From JABMRP01 sp964444795 (GTDB lineage: Bacteria > Planctomycetota > Planctomycetia > Pirellulales > Thermoguttaceae): a stretch of 44,103 nucleotides of DNA. Made by a program: the position numbers and the translations under genes. Every line of letters begins with the position of its first letter. Position 1 is the stretch's first letter. Location: contig CAYUIQ010000042.1 in assembly GCA_964444795.1 (NCBI GenBank), positions 1-44,103 on the forward strand. Direction: 5' to 3'. Of the stretch, positions 1 through 12,374 are shown in pieces. The notes under the pieces are model-generated. The model was not told the DNA's origin, ran no database searches, and saw only the letters and a list, made by a program, of their open reading frames with translations.

Positions 1-1
1 G

Positions 2-931
2 TTGCTGGCACATTTCGCCCGCATGACCGACGAGGAACTGGCCGGCTACGATGTCGCGGCGCTGAATCTCCACGCAGCGGTCGGGCTGCCCGGGGCCGAG
101 GACATGCCGATCCGCGTCATGCTGGAAATCCTCGACCGCATTGCCGGGTTGGTCGAGCGGCGCACGCGCGAGGACTGGCACTACTTCGAGGAAAACCTGG
201 CGAAGTATCGCTACTCGCCCAGCTTCTTTCGCGCGATGTACATGGCCGAAGTGCTGCAGGCCCGTTTGCAGATGCGGTACAACCCGGCCCACATGCCCGA
301 TCCCGACGCACCGCCGCGGAAGAATCGCAAACTCTGGAAGGATTCGCAGGATCTGTTTATTCACGGGCTGCTCACCCGGCAAACGGGTACCTGCACGTCA
401 ATGCCGGTCCTCTACCTGGCGATCGGACGACGACTGGGATATCCGCTTAGCATGGTCCATGCCGGAATGCATTACTTCTTGAGATGGGAGGAGCCCGATG
501 GGGGCGAATGCTTCAATGTCGACGCGACCACCTTTGGGCTCAGCGGCCGCGACGACGAGCACTACCGGGAGATAGCCCGGACGCTCGGGCCGGGGGAGAT
601 AGTGGGTATGCACGCCCTTCCCTCGCTCTCGCCGCGGCAGGAGATGGCGGCGTTTCTTTGTGCCCGGGCCGACTGCCTGCGCGACAACGGGAGGCTGGGC
701 CGGGCGATTGAGTTCTACTATCGGGCGACGTTGCTGGACCCCGACGATCTCTACAGCGAACTCGAATTTCTGGCCTGCTTGAAGGTCATGTATCCGGCGG
801 AAGTGCGACCGTATCTGTACCGCATCGAGGACGTCGGCCTGCACGCGGAGCGCCGACTCTTCCGCGGCCGATCGCCGTCGGGTGTCGCCGCCTCGGCCAA
901 CGAAATCCTTTTCCAACTCACCACAGGATGA
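2..931 (+). CDS. Transglutaminase-like (SirB1-type) protein, 5' truncated by contig start
   Basis: The reading frame is open from the first bases, so the true start is probably missing. The 309 visible residues have an alpha-helical N-terminus, then a transglutaminase-like core: TGTC places a candidate nucleophile Cys at visible residue 131, HAGMH gives His153 and His157, and NVDATT gives Asp174. This order of Cys, His and Asp fits the transglutaminase/SirB1 superfamily. Residues about 215-265 resemble a TPR helical pair (CARADCLRDNGRLGRAIEFY), as in the SirB1 C-terminus. No signal peptide is visible, but the N-terminus may be lost. Substrate and role are unknown; many such proteins act as proteases or peptidase-like scaffolds. 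The next gene begins 4 bases after the stop, which suggests cotranscription. The family call is fairly secure, the function is not. Confidence 0.7.
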   Translation: MLAHFARMTDEELAGYDVAALNLHAAVGLPGAEDMPIRVMLEILDRIAGLVERRTREDWHYFEENLAKYRYSPSFFRAMYMAEVLQARLQMRYNPAHMPDPDAPPRKNRKLWKDSQDLFIHGLLTRQTGTCTSMPVLYLAIGRRLGYPLSMVHAGMHYFLRWEEPDGGECFNVDATTFGLSGRDDEHYREIARTLGPGEIVGMHALPSLSPRQEMAAFLCARADCLRDNGRLGRAIEFYYRATLLDPDDLYSELEFLACLKVMYPAEVRPYLYRIEDVGLHAERRLFRGRSPSGVAASANEILFQLTTG

Positions 932-935
932 CGCC

Positions 936-2843
936 ATGTACGATCCCGTCACCGGCCAGTTCGTCACCATCGATCGCATCGAAGACGACCCCAACGCCTA
1001 CCGCTACGTGCGCAACAACCCCCTTAATGCGATCGATCCATCGGGCCAGCGCAAGTGGACGGCCCGAGAGGGAGGGGAAACATTGGAGGCAGATCTGGTC
1101 GCGGTGCGAGGTTCTGTCGCCGTCCTTCAAGCTCCCGGCGAACCATTAGCCCGGCCAGTTAAGATTGCCGCCCTTTCCGATCAAGACCATGAGTATATCC
1201 GCGCGAATCCGATCACCGATGACGCTGAGACAGGTGCAAGGACTTGGGTGGATGCCTCCTTGAAAAACTACCTAAGAGCAGTGTTCGTTGAAGTACGTGA
1301 CGATAATGTCTTCCTTCGCACTTCGGACGACGGCAGGGAGGTTAGACTTCCCATCAAAAAACTCTCCGCGGAGGATCAAGCGTACGTTGCGAGCAAGCAG
1401 GCTCCACTGCCTGCTTGGCGCCGCACCGACGACATTGAGATGAAAAATGAAGCAGACAAGTACGTTGTGAAGTTGCTTTTCGATGCGGCGGAGTATATTC
1501 CCCAAAGCGTTCCCGAGGGTCTGCCCGAGGATGGGCGTGAACGATTCCGGCCGCGTAGCACGGTCGTGAGAGGAGGCGATATCAAGTATGCATTCGACTC
1601 TATGTTGCCCTTATTGCGAGAGCAAATGAAGGAACGCGAGTGGGAGGCAATCGATTTGCTCGATTTCATCGTCGAGCAACCCTCGAAAATGGGCTGGGCC
1701 ATGGTTCCCGATTGGGTGAAGCAGGCGCACTGGTACGCAACGAAGCATGCCGGCGCGGTTCCCCAGCGGCTGAAACCCGAACCGCCACCGCCGGCACCAA
1801 AGCCGCCTGCACCAAAGCCGCCTGTAGCAAAGCCGCAGAGAGCAAAGCCCCCCGCAGTAAGATTGGAGACACCCAAGGCGGGCGAGAACTGGGGCAAGCG
1901 GGAGTTCCGGCAGCGCATTCCCCTGGTTAAGCACCCAGACATGTACAGCAGTCCACCACGGGCGCATACGTTCTATGTGAAAAACAAATGGGGAACGTTC
2001 ACTATTCGCTCCTATCTCACGGAATCAAAGGAGAAGACAAAGATACTTACAGGTGGCATAACGGCGTATCGAGCTACCGGTGTCATGTATCGGGTCACGT
2101 TCACGCCGAAGTCACCTGATCTTGCCAATGATTACCGGATCATACTCGCCGCGTCCCTGAAAGACGCCACAAGTAATGAAGCAATAGAATTTGCTGGAGA
2201 GCCTGGGGATGAACAGCCAGAAACCACAAACGGCTGGGCCATACTGGCCAATTACGGTTCCCTGCATTTCGTCGGCCGCACGGACGCTCACAAAAAGTTG
2301 TCTTTGTATGCGTCCCATAAGACGCACGGCCTTCCACGTCTCTTGTGGCCCGACGCAGGCTATTCCGGGCGCGAGAATCGACGCTCAGACCTTGGAGGGT
2401 ATTTCGGAACTCCCGACAAAGAAGACACCATGGCACAGTACGACACAGGCTGGGGCGGGAGGAAAAAACTCTTCTTGCAGTTCATTGCCGTTGTCGAGGT
2501 AGTAGAGGGTGGTACCGGACCCAACGCTGCGAAAAAGGGAGACACTTTGGGTAGTGCTTACTGGAATTACGAGATTGAGAGGGTTGGCGGGTATCCGCAG
2601 TCGGAAGGCTGGATCAACGTCACGAAGGATTTCATGCCAGGAGATGGGGATATTGATTGGTATGTTTTCGAGTATCTGCCCCCCACAAAGAAGGAAGAGT
2701 GGCATTGGGATGCCGAGCTGGGCGCGAAGCCGACGGTCTCTGGCGGGCTGAGTGAGAAAGGGCTCCAACTCTACCGTGCTGCGAGAGAAGCCTTTGTGCA
2801 GAATCCCGAGTATCGGCGGTTTCGGCCGCGCGAAGAACGGTAG
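936..2843 (+). CDS. Rhs-core-tip protein with two SHD1 domains and unknown C-terminus
   Basis: ATG at 936 is chosen because AGGA lies 6 bases upstream and it directly precedes YDPVTGQF. The 635-residue product opens with the last stretch of an Rhs-associated core (YDP..G.F, then YVRNNPLNAIDPSG, residues 2-37). No Rhs/YD repeats precede it. Residues about 39-90 and 101-155 are two SHD1-like domains (RTW at 102-104, then LPIKKLSAEDQAYV), a domain abundant in planctomycetes. A Pro/Lys/Ala-rich linker (about 281-307) contains short repeats. The C-terminal 320 residues are not recognised. In polymorphic toxins the region after the DPSG tip is the toxin, so this may be a displaced Rhs C-terminal module or a decayed rhs remnant. 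By eye this gene is less GC-rich than its neighbours, which would fit transfer. No obvious immunity gene follows. Confidence 0.75.
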   Translation: MYDPVTGQFVTIDRIEDDPNAYRYVRNNPLNAIDPSGQRKWTAREGGETLEADLVAVRGSVAVLQAPGEPLARPVKIAALSDQDHEYIRANPITDDAETGARTWVDASLKNYLRAVFVEVRDDNVFLRTSDDGREVRLPIKKLSAEDQAYVASKQAPLPAWRRTDDIEMKNEADKYVVKLLFDAAEYIPQSVPEGLPEDGRERFRPRSTVVRGGDIKYAFDSMLPLLREQMKEREWEAIDLLDFIVEQPSKMGWAMVPDWVKQAHWYATKHAGAVPQRLKPEPPPPAPKPPAPKPPVAKPQRAKPPAVRLETPKAGENWGKREFRQRIPLVKHPDMYSSPPRAHTFYVKNKWGTFTIRSYLTESKEKTKILTGGITAYRATGVMYRVTFTPKSPDLANDYRIILAASLKDATSNEAIEFAGEPGDEQPETTNGWAILANYGSLHFVGRTDAHKKLSLYASHKTHGLPRLLWPDAGYSGRENRRSDLGGYFGTPDKEDTMAQYDTGWGGRKKLFLQFIAVVEVVEGGTGPNAAKKGDTLGSAYWNYEIERVGGYPQSEGWINVTKDFMPGDGDIDWYVFEYLPPTKKEEWHWDAELGAKPTVSGGLSEKGLQLYRAAREAFVQNPEYRRFRPREER

Positions 2844-2960
2844 TACGCGGTCCCTGTGCCGCATGGGGAGCGGGATCTGCGCACTACACCTTGTCAAGTC
2901 GTGTCCTTGTGCGAATAATGCTACGTGTTGGGATGGCTTTGCCCAGGAAGGAGAGACAAC

Positions 2961-4334
2961 ATGCGTGCCATTCTCATCTCTGCTATTGTTGTGCTGAGTT
3001 CACTCCTTACGTCCGGTGCCTTGAGTTCCGCGGGCGATTCCGCCAAAGGGCAGCCTCCCCACCCGGACGAGCCCCCTCTTCCATTTCGACCCACGGAGGC
3101 GGATTGGGAGGACCTTCGGGATCTGACGCCGAAGAAGTTGGAGTACTTCTCCCAAAAGAGATGGGTGGTTCTCGAACAGCCTGCCCCTGCCGATATGGAC
3201 CGCCTTCTGCATTACCTTCGAGCCTTGAAGCGGATTGAGCGGCTCGATATCGGGAGGGGTAACGTATCCGATGCCGGTATGAAGTCCGTGGCCGAGTTGC
3301 CTAATCTGCGCGTCCTCGATATTGTAGGACCGCGCGTGACGGACGCGGGGATCGCTCATTTGCAGCGATTGAAAAAGTTGGAGATCCTTCTCTGCGAGTA
3401 TGTGCAAATGACGGATCGCTCCATGGCTTCTCTGCAAGCATTGCCGCATTTGAAAAAGATTCAACTGAGGGCCACGCGCGTCACGGACGCCGGGCTGGAT
3501 CTGCTGGGCCGCTTTCCCAGCTTGGAGAAAGTGGCTCTGGACGGTGGAGACTTTGAGCATGTGCGAATTAGGCATTGTCATCGCTTGAAGGGTCTCTATG
3601 TCGGTAGCGGCGGAGTCCGCACAATCGAACTGGAGGATCTGCCCGAACTGAAAGGCCTCGGTGTCGAGGGGAACAACATGCGGACGCTTACCCTAGCGGA
3701 CTTGCCCCGTTTGGAAGACATTTCGGTCGGTCCCGCCGGGATTCCCAATGTCAGCCTCCTCCGATTGCCTCGACTCAAGTCGGTTCACATTGATGTGGGG
3801 CCACTCGATAGCTTCACGGTGCGCGACGTGCCCTCGTTGAAGAGCCTCATACTATACGCCGATTCGTTTCCCGGGCTCGACGCGTCGGAACTGCGGAGCC
3901 TTGAGTCGTTGTGGCTCCTCGGTGTATCCATCGACGACGCCGACATGATCGAGTTTACCAAGCTCGATAGCCTGATCTCGCTCGGCATCGAGAATACGAC
4001 CATTACAGACGCTCAACTCGGCCGTCTTCCCGCCATGAAGAACTTGCGGGTCCTTAGCTTATCCGACACCACCATTACGGATGAGGGAATGCGACATCTT
4101 CAGAGCATGAAGAGCCTACAAGTCGTCCATCTCAACGGAACGGCCATCACCGATGTGGGTTTCAATCGCTTGAAGGAGTTGCCCAACCTGAAGCGAGTCG
4201 CGGTAGTTCACACGAAAGTCACGCGCCAAGCCGTCGAGCGGATGCAGGCACTGATGCCGCAGGCAAAGATTGTCGACGGCCCTGAAGCGTTCCCAATCGC
4301 GCCGCGACTGCGAGAAGAAGAAACAGACGAATAG
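2961..4334 (+). CDS. Secreted leucine-rich repeat protein
   Basis: ATG 2961 is preceded by a strong AGGAAGGAG site, and an upstream in-frame start at 2925 lacks one. The 457-residue product starts with a signal peptide (MRAILISAIVVLSSLLTSGA). After a spacer rich in Pro and Asp, it is built from LRR units of about 23-25 residues of the planctomycete pattern (VTDAGI.HL..LKKLEIL; ITDEGMRHLQSMKSLQVVHL). The middle units (about residues 190-310) are irregular, which suggests a distinct LRR subtype there. No catalytic domain or membrane anchor is visible. It probably serves as an extracytoplasmic binding scaffold; the ligand is unknown. It is the last plus-strand gene before a convergent minus-strand operon, separated by 34 bases. 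Confidence 0.8.
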   Translation: MRAILISAIVVLSSLLTSGALSSAGDSAKGQPPHPDEPPLPFRPTEADWEDLRDLTPKKLEYFSQKRWVVLEQPAPADMDRLLHYLRALKRIERLDIGRGNVSDAGMKSVAELPNLRVLDIVGPRVTDAGIAHLQRLKKLEILLCEYVQMTDRSMASLQALPHLKKIQLRATRVTDAGLDLLGRFPSLEKVALDGGDFEHVRIRHCHRLKGLYVGSGGVRTIELEDLPELKGLGVEGNNMRTLTLADLPRLEDISVGPAGIPNVSLLRLPRLKSVHIDVGPLDSFTVRDVPSLKSLILYADSFPGLDASELRSLESLWLLGVSIDDADMIEFTKLDSLISLGIENTTITDAQLGRLPAMKNLRVLSLSDTTITDEGMRHLQSMKSLQVVHLNGTAITDVGFNRLKELPNLKRVAVVHTKVTRQAVERMQALMPQAKIVDGPEAFPIAPRLREEETDE

Positions 4335-4368
4335 GGAGGCCGCGGCACCCGTTTTCACGCATCCACTG

Positions 4369-4731
4369 TTACCCGGCCACCAGTGTCATCGCTTCCTCGC
4401 GAGAGGTGCAGATGGGCCAGAGGCTGTCGAATTTCGAGACGCTGATGATCTCCCGAGCGATATCCGACAGGTTGCAGACGGCCATTTTCCCGCCGCCTTT
4501 GCGGATTCGCGTCCAGATGGCGTGCATCGCTCCGAGCATGATCGATCCGAAATAGGAGACGTCTTCCATGTCGAAAACGACGTTGTCCAGTTCGGGACGG
4601 TCGACCTGTTCCATCAGCCGGTTGAGTTCGGGGCGAAGGGCCGCTTCGGCCAGACTGCTGACGCTGCCTCGCGGGACGACCAGAAGGGTTCTTCCCCGGG
4701 ATTGTGTTTCAAATGCGCTCTGCACGGACAT
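4369..4731 (-). CDS. STAS-domain anti-sigma factor antagonist (SpoIIAA/RsbV-like)
   Basis: The 120-residue product is a single STAS domain, the usual size for SpoIIAA/RsbV. ATG 4731 is preferred: it follows the upstream stop by one base (TGAcATG) and has GAGGAG upstream, implying translational coupling. The element VVFDMEDVSYFGSIMLGAM aligns with the phosphorylation loop; Ser63 matches the phosphorylated serine, although the usual preceding Asp (DSSG) is Gly here. In the partner-switch model the dephosphorylated form binds the RsbW-type kinase and frees its sigma factor or other partner. The RsbW-like ATPase is encoded immediately upstream. No dedicated PP2C phosphatase gene is present in the window. 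Confidence 0.85.
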   Translation of the reverse strand: MSVQSAFETQSRGRTLLVVPRGSVSSLAEAALRPELNRLMEQVDRPELDNVVFDMEDVSYFGSIMLGAMHAIWTRIRKGGGKMAVCNLSDIAREIISVSKFDSLWPICTSREEAMTLVAG

Positions 4732-4732
4732 G

Positions 4733-5650
4733 TCACGACTCCTCGCTGGCGGCGTCATCGGCGGGGGTGCCGCGGCGTTTGGTGAGCGTGACGGCGTTGC
4801 CCAATTCGTTGTACTCGACGGAGTCCATGAAAGCCCGCATCAGCAGCACGCCGCGGCCGCTGGCCTTCTCCAGGTTGGCCGGATCGGTGGGATCGGGTAA
4901 CGAATTGGGGTCGAATCCGTCGCCTTCGTCGCGGATGGTGAAGACGGCTTCGTCGCGGAGCATCAGGACGTCGACGTGGATTTTCCGATCCCGATACGGC
5001 GGCTGCGCTCGGCGCCGACGGATCATCAGCCCGTAGGCCTCGTCGTCTTCGTCGCGCAGGCTGGAATCGATCTGGAGATTCCCGTGGCAGAAGGCATTGG
5101 CCAGGGCTTCTTCCAGAGCCACGCCCACCCGGGTGCATTCCACCTCGTCGAATAGCCCCATGCTGACCACGCATTCCTGCAAGTAGCCGACCAGATCGCC
5201 AAACATGGTGCAATCGTTGTCCAACACGAAGGAGCACTCGTTGCGGGCAACACAGCCCATCAACCGCTCGTAGCGGCGTAAACGGCCGCCGGCCGAAAGG
5301 ACTCCGCGAACCGTCCGGAGAATGCGCTGGGCGAGCATCCGTTTGGGAACGTAGCTTGCCGCGCCCTGATGGAGCGCCCGGGCGGCCACGTCCTCGCTGC
5401 CCTTGGAGGTCATCAACACGACGGGCACGGAGGGAAATGTGGCTTTCACGGCCGCCACCAACTCCAGGCCGCTCATCTCGGGCATGATCAGGTCGGTGAC
5501 GACGATATCCGGCGGCGATTCTTCGATCTGCCGCATCGCATCGGCACCGTGAATCGCGTTGCGGATCTCCAGTGTCGTGTCCTTGGCCAGCAACCCGCTG
5601 ACGAGGCTACGATCGACGGCCGAATCATCGACAACAAGTACGGTCGGCAC
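4733..5650 (-). CDS. Response regulator fused to RsbW-like serine kinase (REC-HATPase)
   Basis: The first 120 residues are a receiver domain with the full active set: Asp8 and Asp9, phospho-acceptor Asp53 (VVTDLIMPEMSG), Thr81 and Lys103. A linker helix follows, then a GHKL ATPase of the RsbW/SpoIIAB kind: N-box EEALANAFCHGN near 180, G1 box IRDEGDGFDP near 250, and GRGVLLMRAFMD. It has 305 residues and ends in a polar tail. The design implies that phosphorylation of the receiver, probably by the hybrid kinase encoded 63 bases upstream, controls serine phosphorylation of the STAS protein encoded downstream, or sequestration of a regulator. Receivers on partner-switch proteins are more often joined to PP2C phosphatases (RsbU/RssB-like), so the fusion to the kinase side is notable. 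The product is cytoplasmic. Confidence 0.88.
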   Translation of the reverse strand: MPTVLVVDDSAVDRSLVSGLLAKDTTLEIRNAIHGADAMRQIEESPPDIVVTDLIMPEMSGLELVAAVKATFPSVPVVLMTSKGSEDVAARALHQGAASYVPKRMLAQRILRTVRGVLSAGGRLRRYERLMGCVARNECSFVLDNDCTMFGDLVGYLQECVVSMGLFDEVECTRVGVALEEALANAFCHGNLQIDSSLRDEDDEAYGLMIRRRRAQPPYRDRKIHVDVLMLRDEAVFTIRDEGDGFDPNSLPDPTDPANLEKASGRGVLLMRAFMDSVEYNELGNAVTLTKRRGTPADDAASEES

Positions 5651-5713
5651 GTAAAGGTCCTCCGTCGAGTTGGGCCAGGAATTCGGGGGGCGTTTCCATT
5701 CCGATCCGCCAGT

Positions 5714-9448
<3,735 letters not shown>

Positions 9449-9496
9449 TGCACCTTTCCACGAAACCGCCGGCTCGCAGGTCAATAGACACCTGCC

Positions 9497-9525
9497 ACCA
9501 TAGTTCTAGCCTCCGGCTCATACAA
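9497..9525 (-). promoter_or_regulatory. Candidate promoter of the hybrid kinase operon
   Basis: On the minus strand TTGTAT (9525-9520) is followed after 17 bases by TATGGT (9502-9497), about 50 bases before the kinase start. It resembles a sigma-70 promoter with four of six consensus bases in each box. The region 9449-9640 separates divergent genes (kinase and recO), so at least one promoter is expected here. This is pattern matching only. Confidence 0.3.
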
Positions 9526-9640
9526 CCCCCCCATTGTAGCGGCACGACGGGCCGAGGGCCCATCTTCAGTTTTCCCACCCGTAGGTGTATCCTTCAGCAG
9601 GAGCCCGTCCGTTGTGCGACATCACCTGCCGTGATCTGCC

Positions 9641-10393
9641 ATGCCCGCCGAAAATGCCACTGCCCTTGTCCTGCGGACGATCAATTTTAGCGAGACGAGC
9701 CTGATCGTGACTCTCTTCACGCGGGAGCATGGAAAACTAGGGGCTCTGGCAAAAGGGGCGAAGCGACTTAAGAATCCCTTCGACTCTGCTCTTGACCTAC
9801 TGACCCTTTGTCGAATAGTCTTCCTCCGCAAGTCGTCCGGCGCCCTGGATCTCGTGACGGAAGCGAAGCTGATCCGCCGCTTCCGCCCCCCGGGGAAGGA
9901 GCTGGCCTGTTTGTACGCGGCGTACTATGTGGCCGAACTGCTGGACGGACTGACCGACCACTACGACCCTCATCCGGAACTATTCGATTTGGCTGATACG
10001 GTGTTGTCCGCCTTGGCGGCAGGAGAGCCGGTCGGCCGCTGGATTCTGCGTTTCGAGTTGGTGGCTTTGCGGCACGTAGGCCACCTTCCCTCGCTGGAAA
10101 TATGTGCCGAGTGCGGCAAGGAGGTGCGACCGAGCGGCCGCGTGGCCTTCGGTTTGCTCGACGGAGGCGTGCTGTGCCACGCGTGTCGCCGAGGCAAGAG
10201 GCAAGTCGTGTCGGCCACCCCGGGCGCATTGCGCGTGATGGCGCAACTGGCCGATCCGGCGAGTCGAACGTGGCATCGCCTGGAGTTGGATCGGCGTACG
10301 TCGGGAGAGATTCGCGGTATGGCAAATCGTTACCTGGCCAACTTGCTCGGACGTCGTCCCCGTATGCACGAGTACCTGGGAGTGTTTGTTTGA
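9641..10393 (+). CDS. recO: DNA repair protein RecO
   Basis: The 250-residue product has the typical RecO length and architecture. The N-terminal OB fold is recognised by ALVLRTINFSETSLIVTLF followed by TREHGKLGALAKGAKR and SALDLLT..RIVF. The helical domain follows, with a four-cysteine zinc site: Cys155 and Cys158 (CAEC), Cys179 and Cys182 (CHAC). RecO acts in the cytoplasm with RecR to load RecA on SSB-coated single-stranded DNA in the RecF pathway and can anneal complementary strands. It is followed 61 bases later by two envelope lipoprotein genes on the same strand, with which it may be cotranscribed; no functional link to them is implied. Confidence 0.95.
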   Translation: MPAENATALVLRTINFSETSLIVTLFTREHGKLGALAKGAKRLKNPFDSALDLLTLCRIVFLRKSSGALDLVTEAKLIRRFRPPGKELACLYAAYYVAELLDGLTDHYDPHPELFDLADTVLSALAAGEPVGRWILRFELVALRHVGHLPSLEICAECGKEVRPSGRVAFGLLDGGVLCHACRRGKRQVVSATPGALRVMAQLADPASRTWHRLELDRRTSGEIRGMANRYLANLLGRRPRMHEYLGVFV

Positions 10394-10454
10394 CGGTTCG
10401 TTTCGCACAATCGTCGCGTCGGACAAGAGACAGCAAAACCGATCGAGGACAAGG

Positions 10455-11705
10455 ATGTCCGGAATGTCAACCCGAGGACGGCCGCTGCTGGTCGTGATTG
10501 CCTGCCTACTGGGGACCGGCGGCTGTCATGGCCTCAGGACACCTCCGTCGGCCGATCCGGCGATGGAAGATCCGGCATCGGGCGTCGTCGCGGCGTCGGC
10601 TACCGAACCGCTTTCGACGGAATCGGATCGTTTCCCCTCCGTGCGTCACGCCGATTTCGAATCCCCCTACGGCGACAATCTCGGAGGCCCGGGGGAAGAT
10701 GCCGAGTTTGACGCGCTGTCGTGGGATTGGATCGATCCCGCGAAAGTGCATCTTCAGATCAAGACACTCATCGGCTACGGACCGAACGAGCACGTTGCCC
10801 GGGCGCTGTTCGATGAGGGCGAGGAGTTGTATCGCCGCAAGCAATACGACGCGGCGGCCAAGAACTTCGCGGCGGCTGCCGACCGGTGGTCGCATTCGCT
10901 GCTGGAAGAAGATTCGCTGTTTCTGCTCGCCGAGTCGCTGTTCTTCGCCGACCAGTATTCCAAGGCGTTTGACGCGTACGACCAACTGCTGCAGAAGCAT
11001 GGAAATTCCCGGCACTTGGACACGGTGTCCGCCCGGCTGTTTGCCATCGGCCGCTATTGGGATCAGTTGGACGCCCACAACCCCCATTGGCCGGTGACTC
11101 CCAACTTGACCGACTCCGAGCGCCCGTGGTTCGACACCTTCGGCAACGCGATGAAGGCATACGAACTCGTGTGGATGAACGATCCGACGGGGCCGCTGGC
11201 CGACGACGCCGTGATGGCGGCCGGCGGGGCCTATCTGGCACGCGAGCGCTTTACCGACGCCGACTACTACTACGACATGTTGCTTACGGATCACCCCAAG
11301 AGCGAGTATCAGGTCGAGGCGCATCTTCTGGCCGTGGGAACCAAGCTGGAAGCCTATCAAGGGCCGGGCTACGACGGAGCCATACTCAACGAAGCGGGCG
11401 AGATTGCCCAACAAGCGCTGGTCCAGTTTCCGGATCAATTGGGTCCCCAGCGAGAACGGCTCCTGCGGACACGGGCTCGGATCGCCGACGGCAAGGCGGC
11501 TCGCGACTGGGAAATCGCCCATTATTACGATAAGACCAAACACTACGGTGCCGCGCGCTACTACTATCGCCTCATCATGCATGATCATCCCCGCAGCCGA
11601 TTCGCCGAGAGGGCTCAAGCGCGGCTCGAAGAGATTCGCGACAGACCGGACGATCCGCCGGATCGGTTTCGATGGCTGGTCGAACTCTTTCCGTCGGACG
11701 AATGA
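10455..11705 (+). CDS. BamD-like TPR outer-membrane lipoprotein
   Basis: ATG 10455 has GAGGA five bases upstream; a second in-frame ATG at 10464 is also possible. The 416-residue product begins with a short lipoprotein signal (LLVVIACLLGTGGC, lipidated Cys24), then a disordered acidic linker. From about residue 110 come TPR-like helical repeats: EGEELYRRKQYDAAAKNFAAA, FFADQYSKAFDAYDQLL, DADYYYDMLLTDHPKSEYQVEA and YGAARYYYRLIMHDHPRSRFAERAQARL. The last two carry the BamD/YfiO signature of a TPR ending in HP.S.....A. It is longer than E. coli BamD (about 245 residues), as is common for planctomycete 'outer membrane protein assembly factor BamD' proteins. Its likely place is the periplasmic face of the outer membrane, assisting beta-barrel insertion. 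The next gene encodes an LptE-like lipoprotein. Confidence 0.8.
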   Translation: MSGMSTRGRPLLVVIACLLGTGGCHGLRTPPSADPAMEDPASGVVAASATEPLSTESDRFPSVRHADFESPYGDNLGGPGEDAEFDALSWDWIDPAKVHLQIKTLIGYGPNEHVARALFDEGEELYRRKQYDAAAKNFAAAADRWSHSLLEEDSLFLLAESLFFADQYSKAFDAYDQLLQKHGNSRHLDTVSARLFAIGRYWDQLDAHNPHWPVTPNLTDSERPWFDTFGNAMKAYELVWMNDPTGPLADDAVMAAGGAYLARERFTDADYYYDMLLTDHPKSEYQVEAHLLAVGTKLEAYQGPGYDGAILNEAGEIAQQALVQFPDQLGPQRERLLRTRARIADGKAARDWEIAHYYDKTKHYGAARYYYRLIMHDHPRSRFAERAQARLEEIRDRPDDPPDRFRWLVELFPSDE

Positions 11706-11720
11706 GCATGACGAAAGCCG

Positions 11721-11735
11721 AAAGCGGAAAGCCGA
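11721..11735 (+). repeat. Short repetitive AAAGCGGAAAGCCGA element
   Basis: This 15-mer sits in a purine-rich, self-similar stretch (about 11710-11740) between the BamD-like and LptE-like genes. The same 15-mer recurs at 37174-37188. It looks like a dispersed low-complexity repeat and not coding sequence, which is why the downstream start is placed after it. Confidence 0.5.
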
Positions 11736-11782
11736 AGGCGGATGGCCGAGAGGGCAGCGGAATCTCCCTGGTGTTGAATTCC

Positions 11783-12343
11783 ATGAACCCATCGCATACG
11801 TCCGCCGCCCCGTGGCGTTGTCCGGGGATGGGCGTTCTCCTGGCCGTGTGTCTGCTCTCCGTTGGCGGGTGCGCCGGTTATCAGATTGGCAACCAGTGTT
11901 TGTATCCCGAGCAAGTCCACACCGTCTACGTGCCGATGTTCGAGTCGAACAGCTTCCGCCGCAATCTGGGAGAACGGCTGACCGAAGCGGTGATGAAGGA
12001 AATCGAACGGGTCACGCCTTACAAGGTGGTCGGCTCGTCGGCCGAAGCGGACAGCATTCTTTCCGGGAGGATCATCGGCGAGAGAAAACGCGTCCTCGTC
12101 GAGGATCGGTTCGACGATCCCCGCGAGGTGGAGGTCAATTTCAACGTTCGCGTTCGTTGGATCGATCGGCGGGGATGCTCGCTGTGTGACGACGCGGCGA
12201 TTCCCCTGGATCAGGCCGTGACCGACCTGGGTGGCCACGCCAGCTTTGTTCCGGAAGTGGGCCAATCGGTAGCCACCGCCCAGCAACAGGCCATCGAGCG
12301 CATCGCCACGCAGATCGTCTCGATGATGGAAAAACCATGGTAG
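11783..12343 (+). CDS. LptE-like LPS-assembly lipoprotein
   Basis: The product (186 residues from ATG 11783) has a lipoprotein signal MGVLLAVCLLSVGGC with candidate lipidated Cys30. AGYQIG then leads into the LptE pattern: HTVYVPMFESNSFRRNLGERLTEAV, a strand-helix arrangement, and VNFNVRVRWID. LptE plugs the LptD beta-barrel in the outer membrane and helps place lipopolysaccharide. An upstream in-frame ATG at 11702 overlaps the BamD-like stop by 4 bases but would put 47 residues, partly encoded by a repeat, ahead of the signal; neither start has a convincing ribosome site. A Cys pair (RRGCSLCDD) near residue 135 is unusual for the family. The family call is good; the start is uncertain. Confidence 0.75.
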   Translation: MNPSHTSAAPWRCPGMGVLLAVCLLSVGGCAGYQIGNQCLYPEQVHTVYVPMFESNSFRRNLGERLTEAVMKEIERVTPYKVVGSSAEADSILSGRIIGERKRVLVEDRFDDPREVEVNFNVRVRWIDRRGCSLCDDAAIPLDQAVTDLGGHASFVPEVGQSVATAQQQAIERIATQIVSMMEKPW

Positions 12344-12374
12344 GCACGCGCGATGGATCCCCGCGGAGAGAATC

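Noticed and set aside
2961..4334. Immunity gene for the Rhs-tip protein
   Set aside because: It encodes a large secreted LRR protein with a strong signal peptide and belongs to a family also found elsewhere in the window, unlike a typical small immunity protein.
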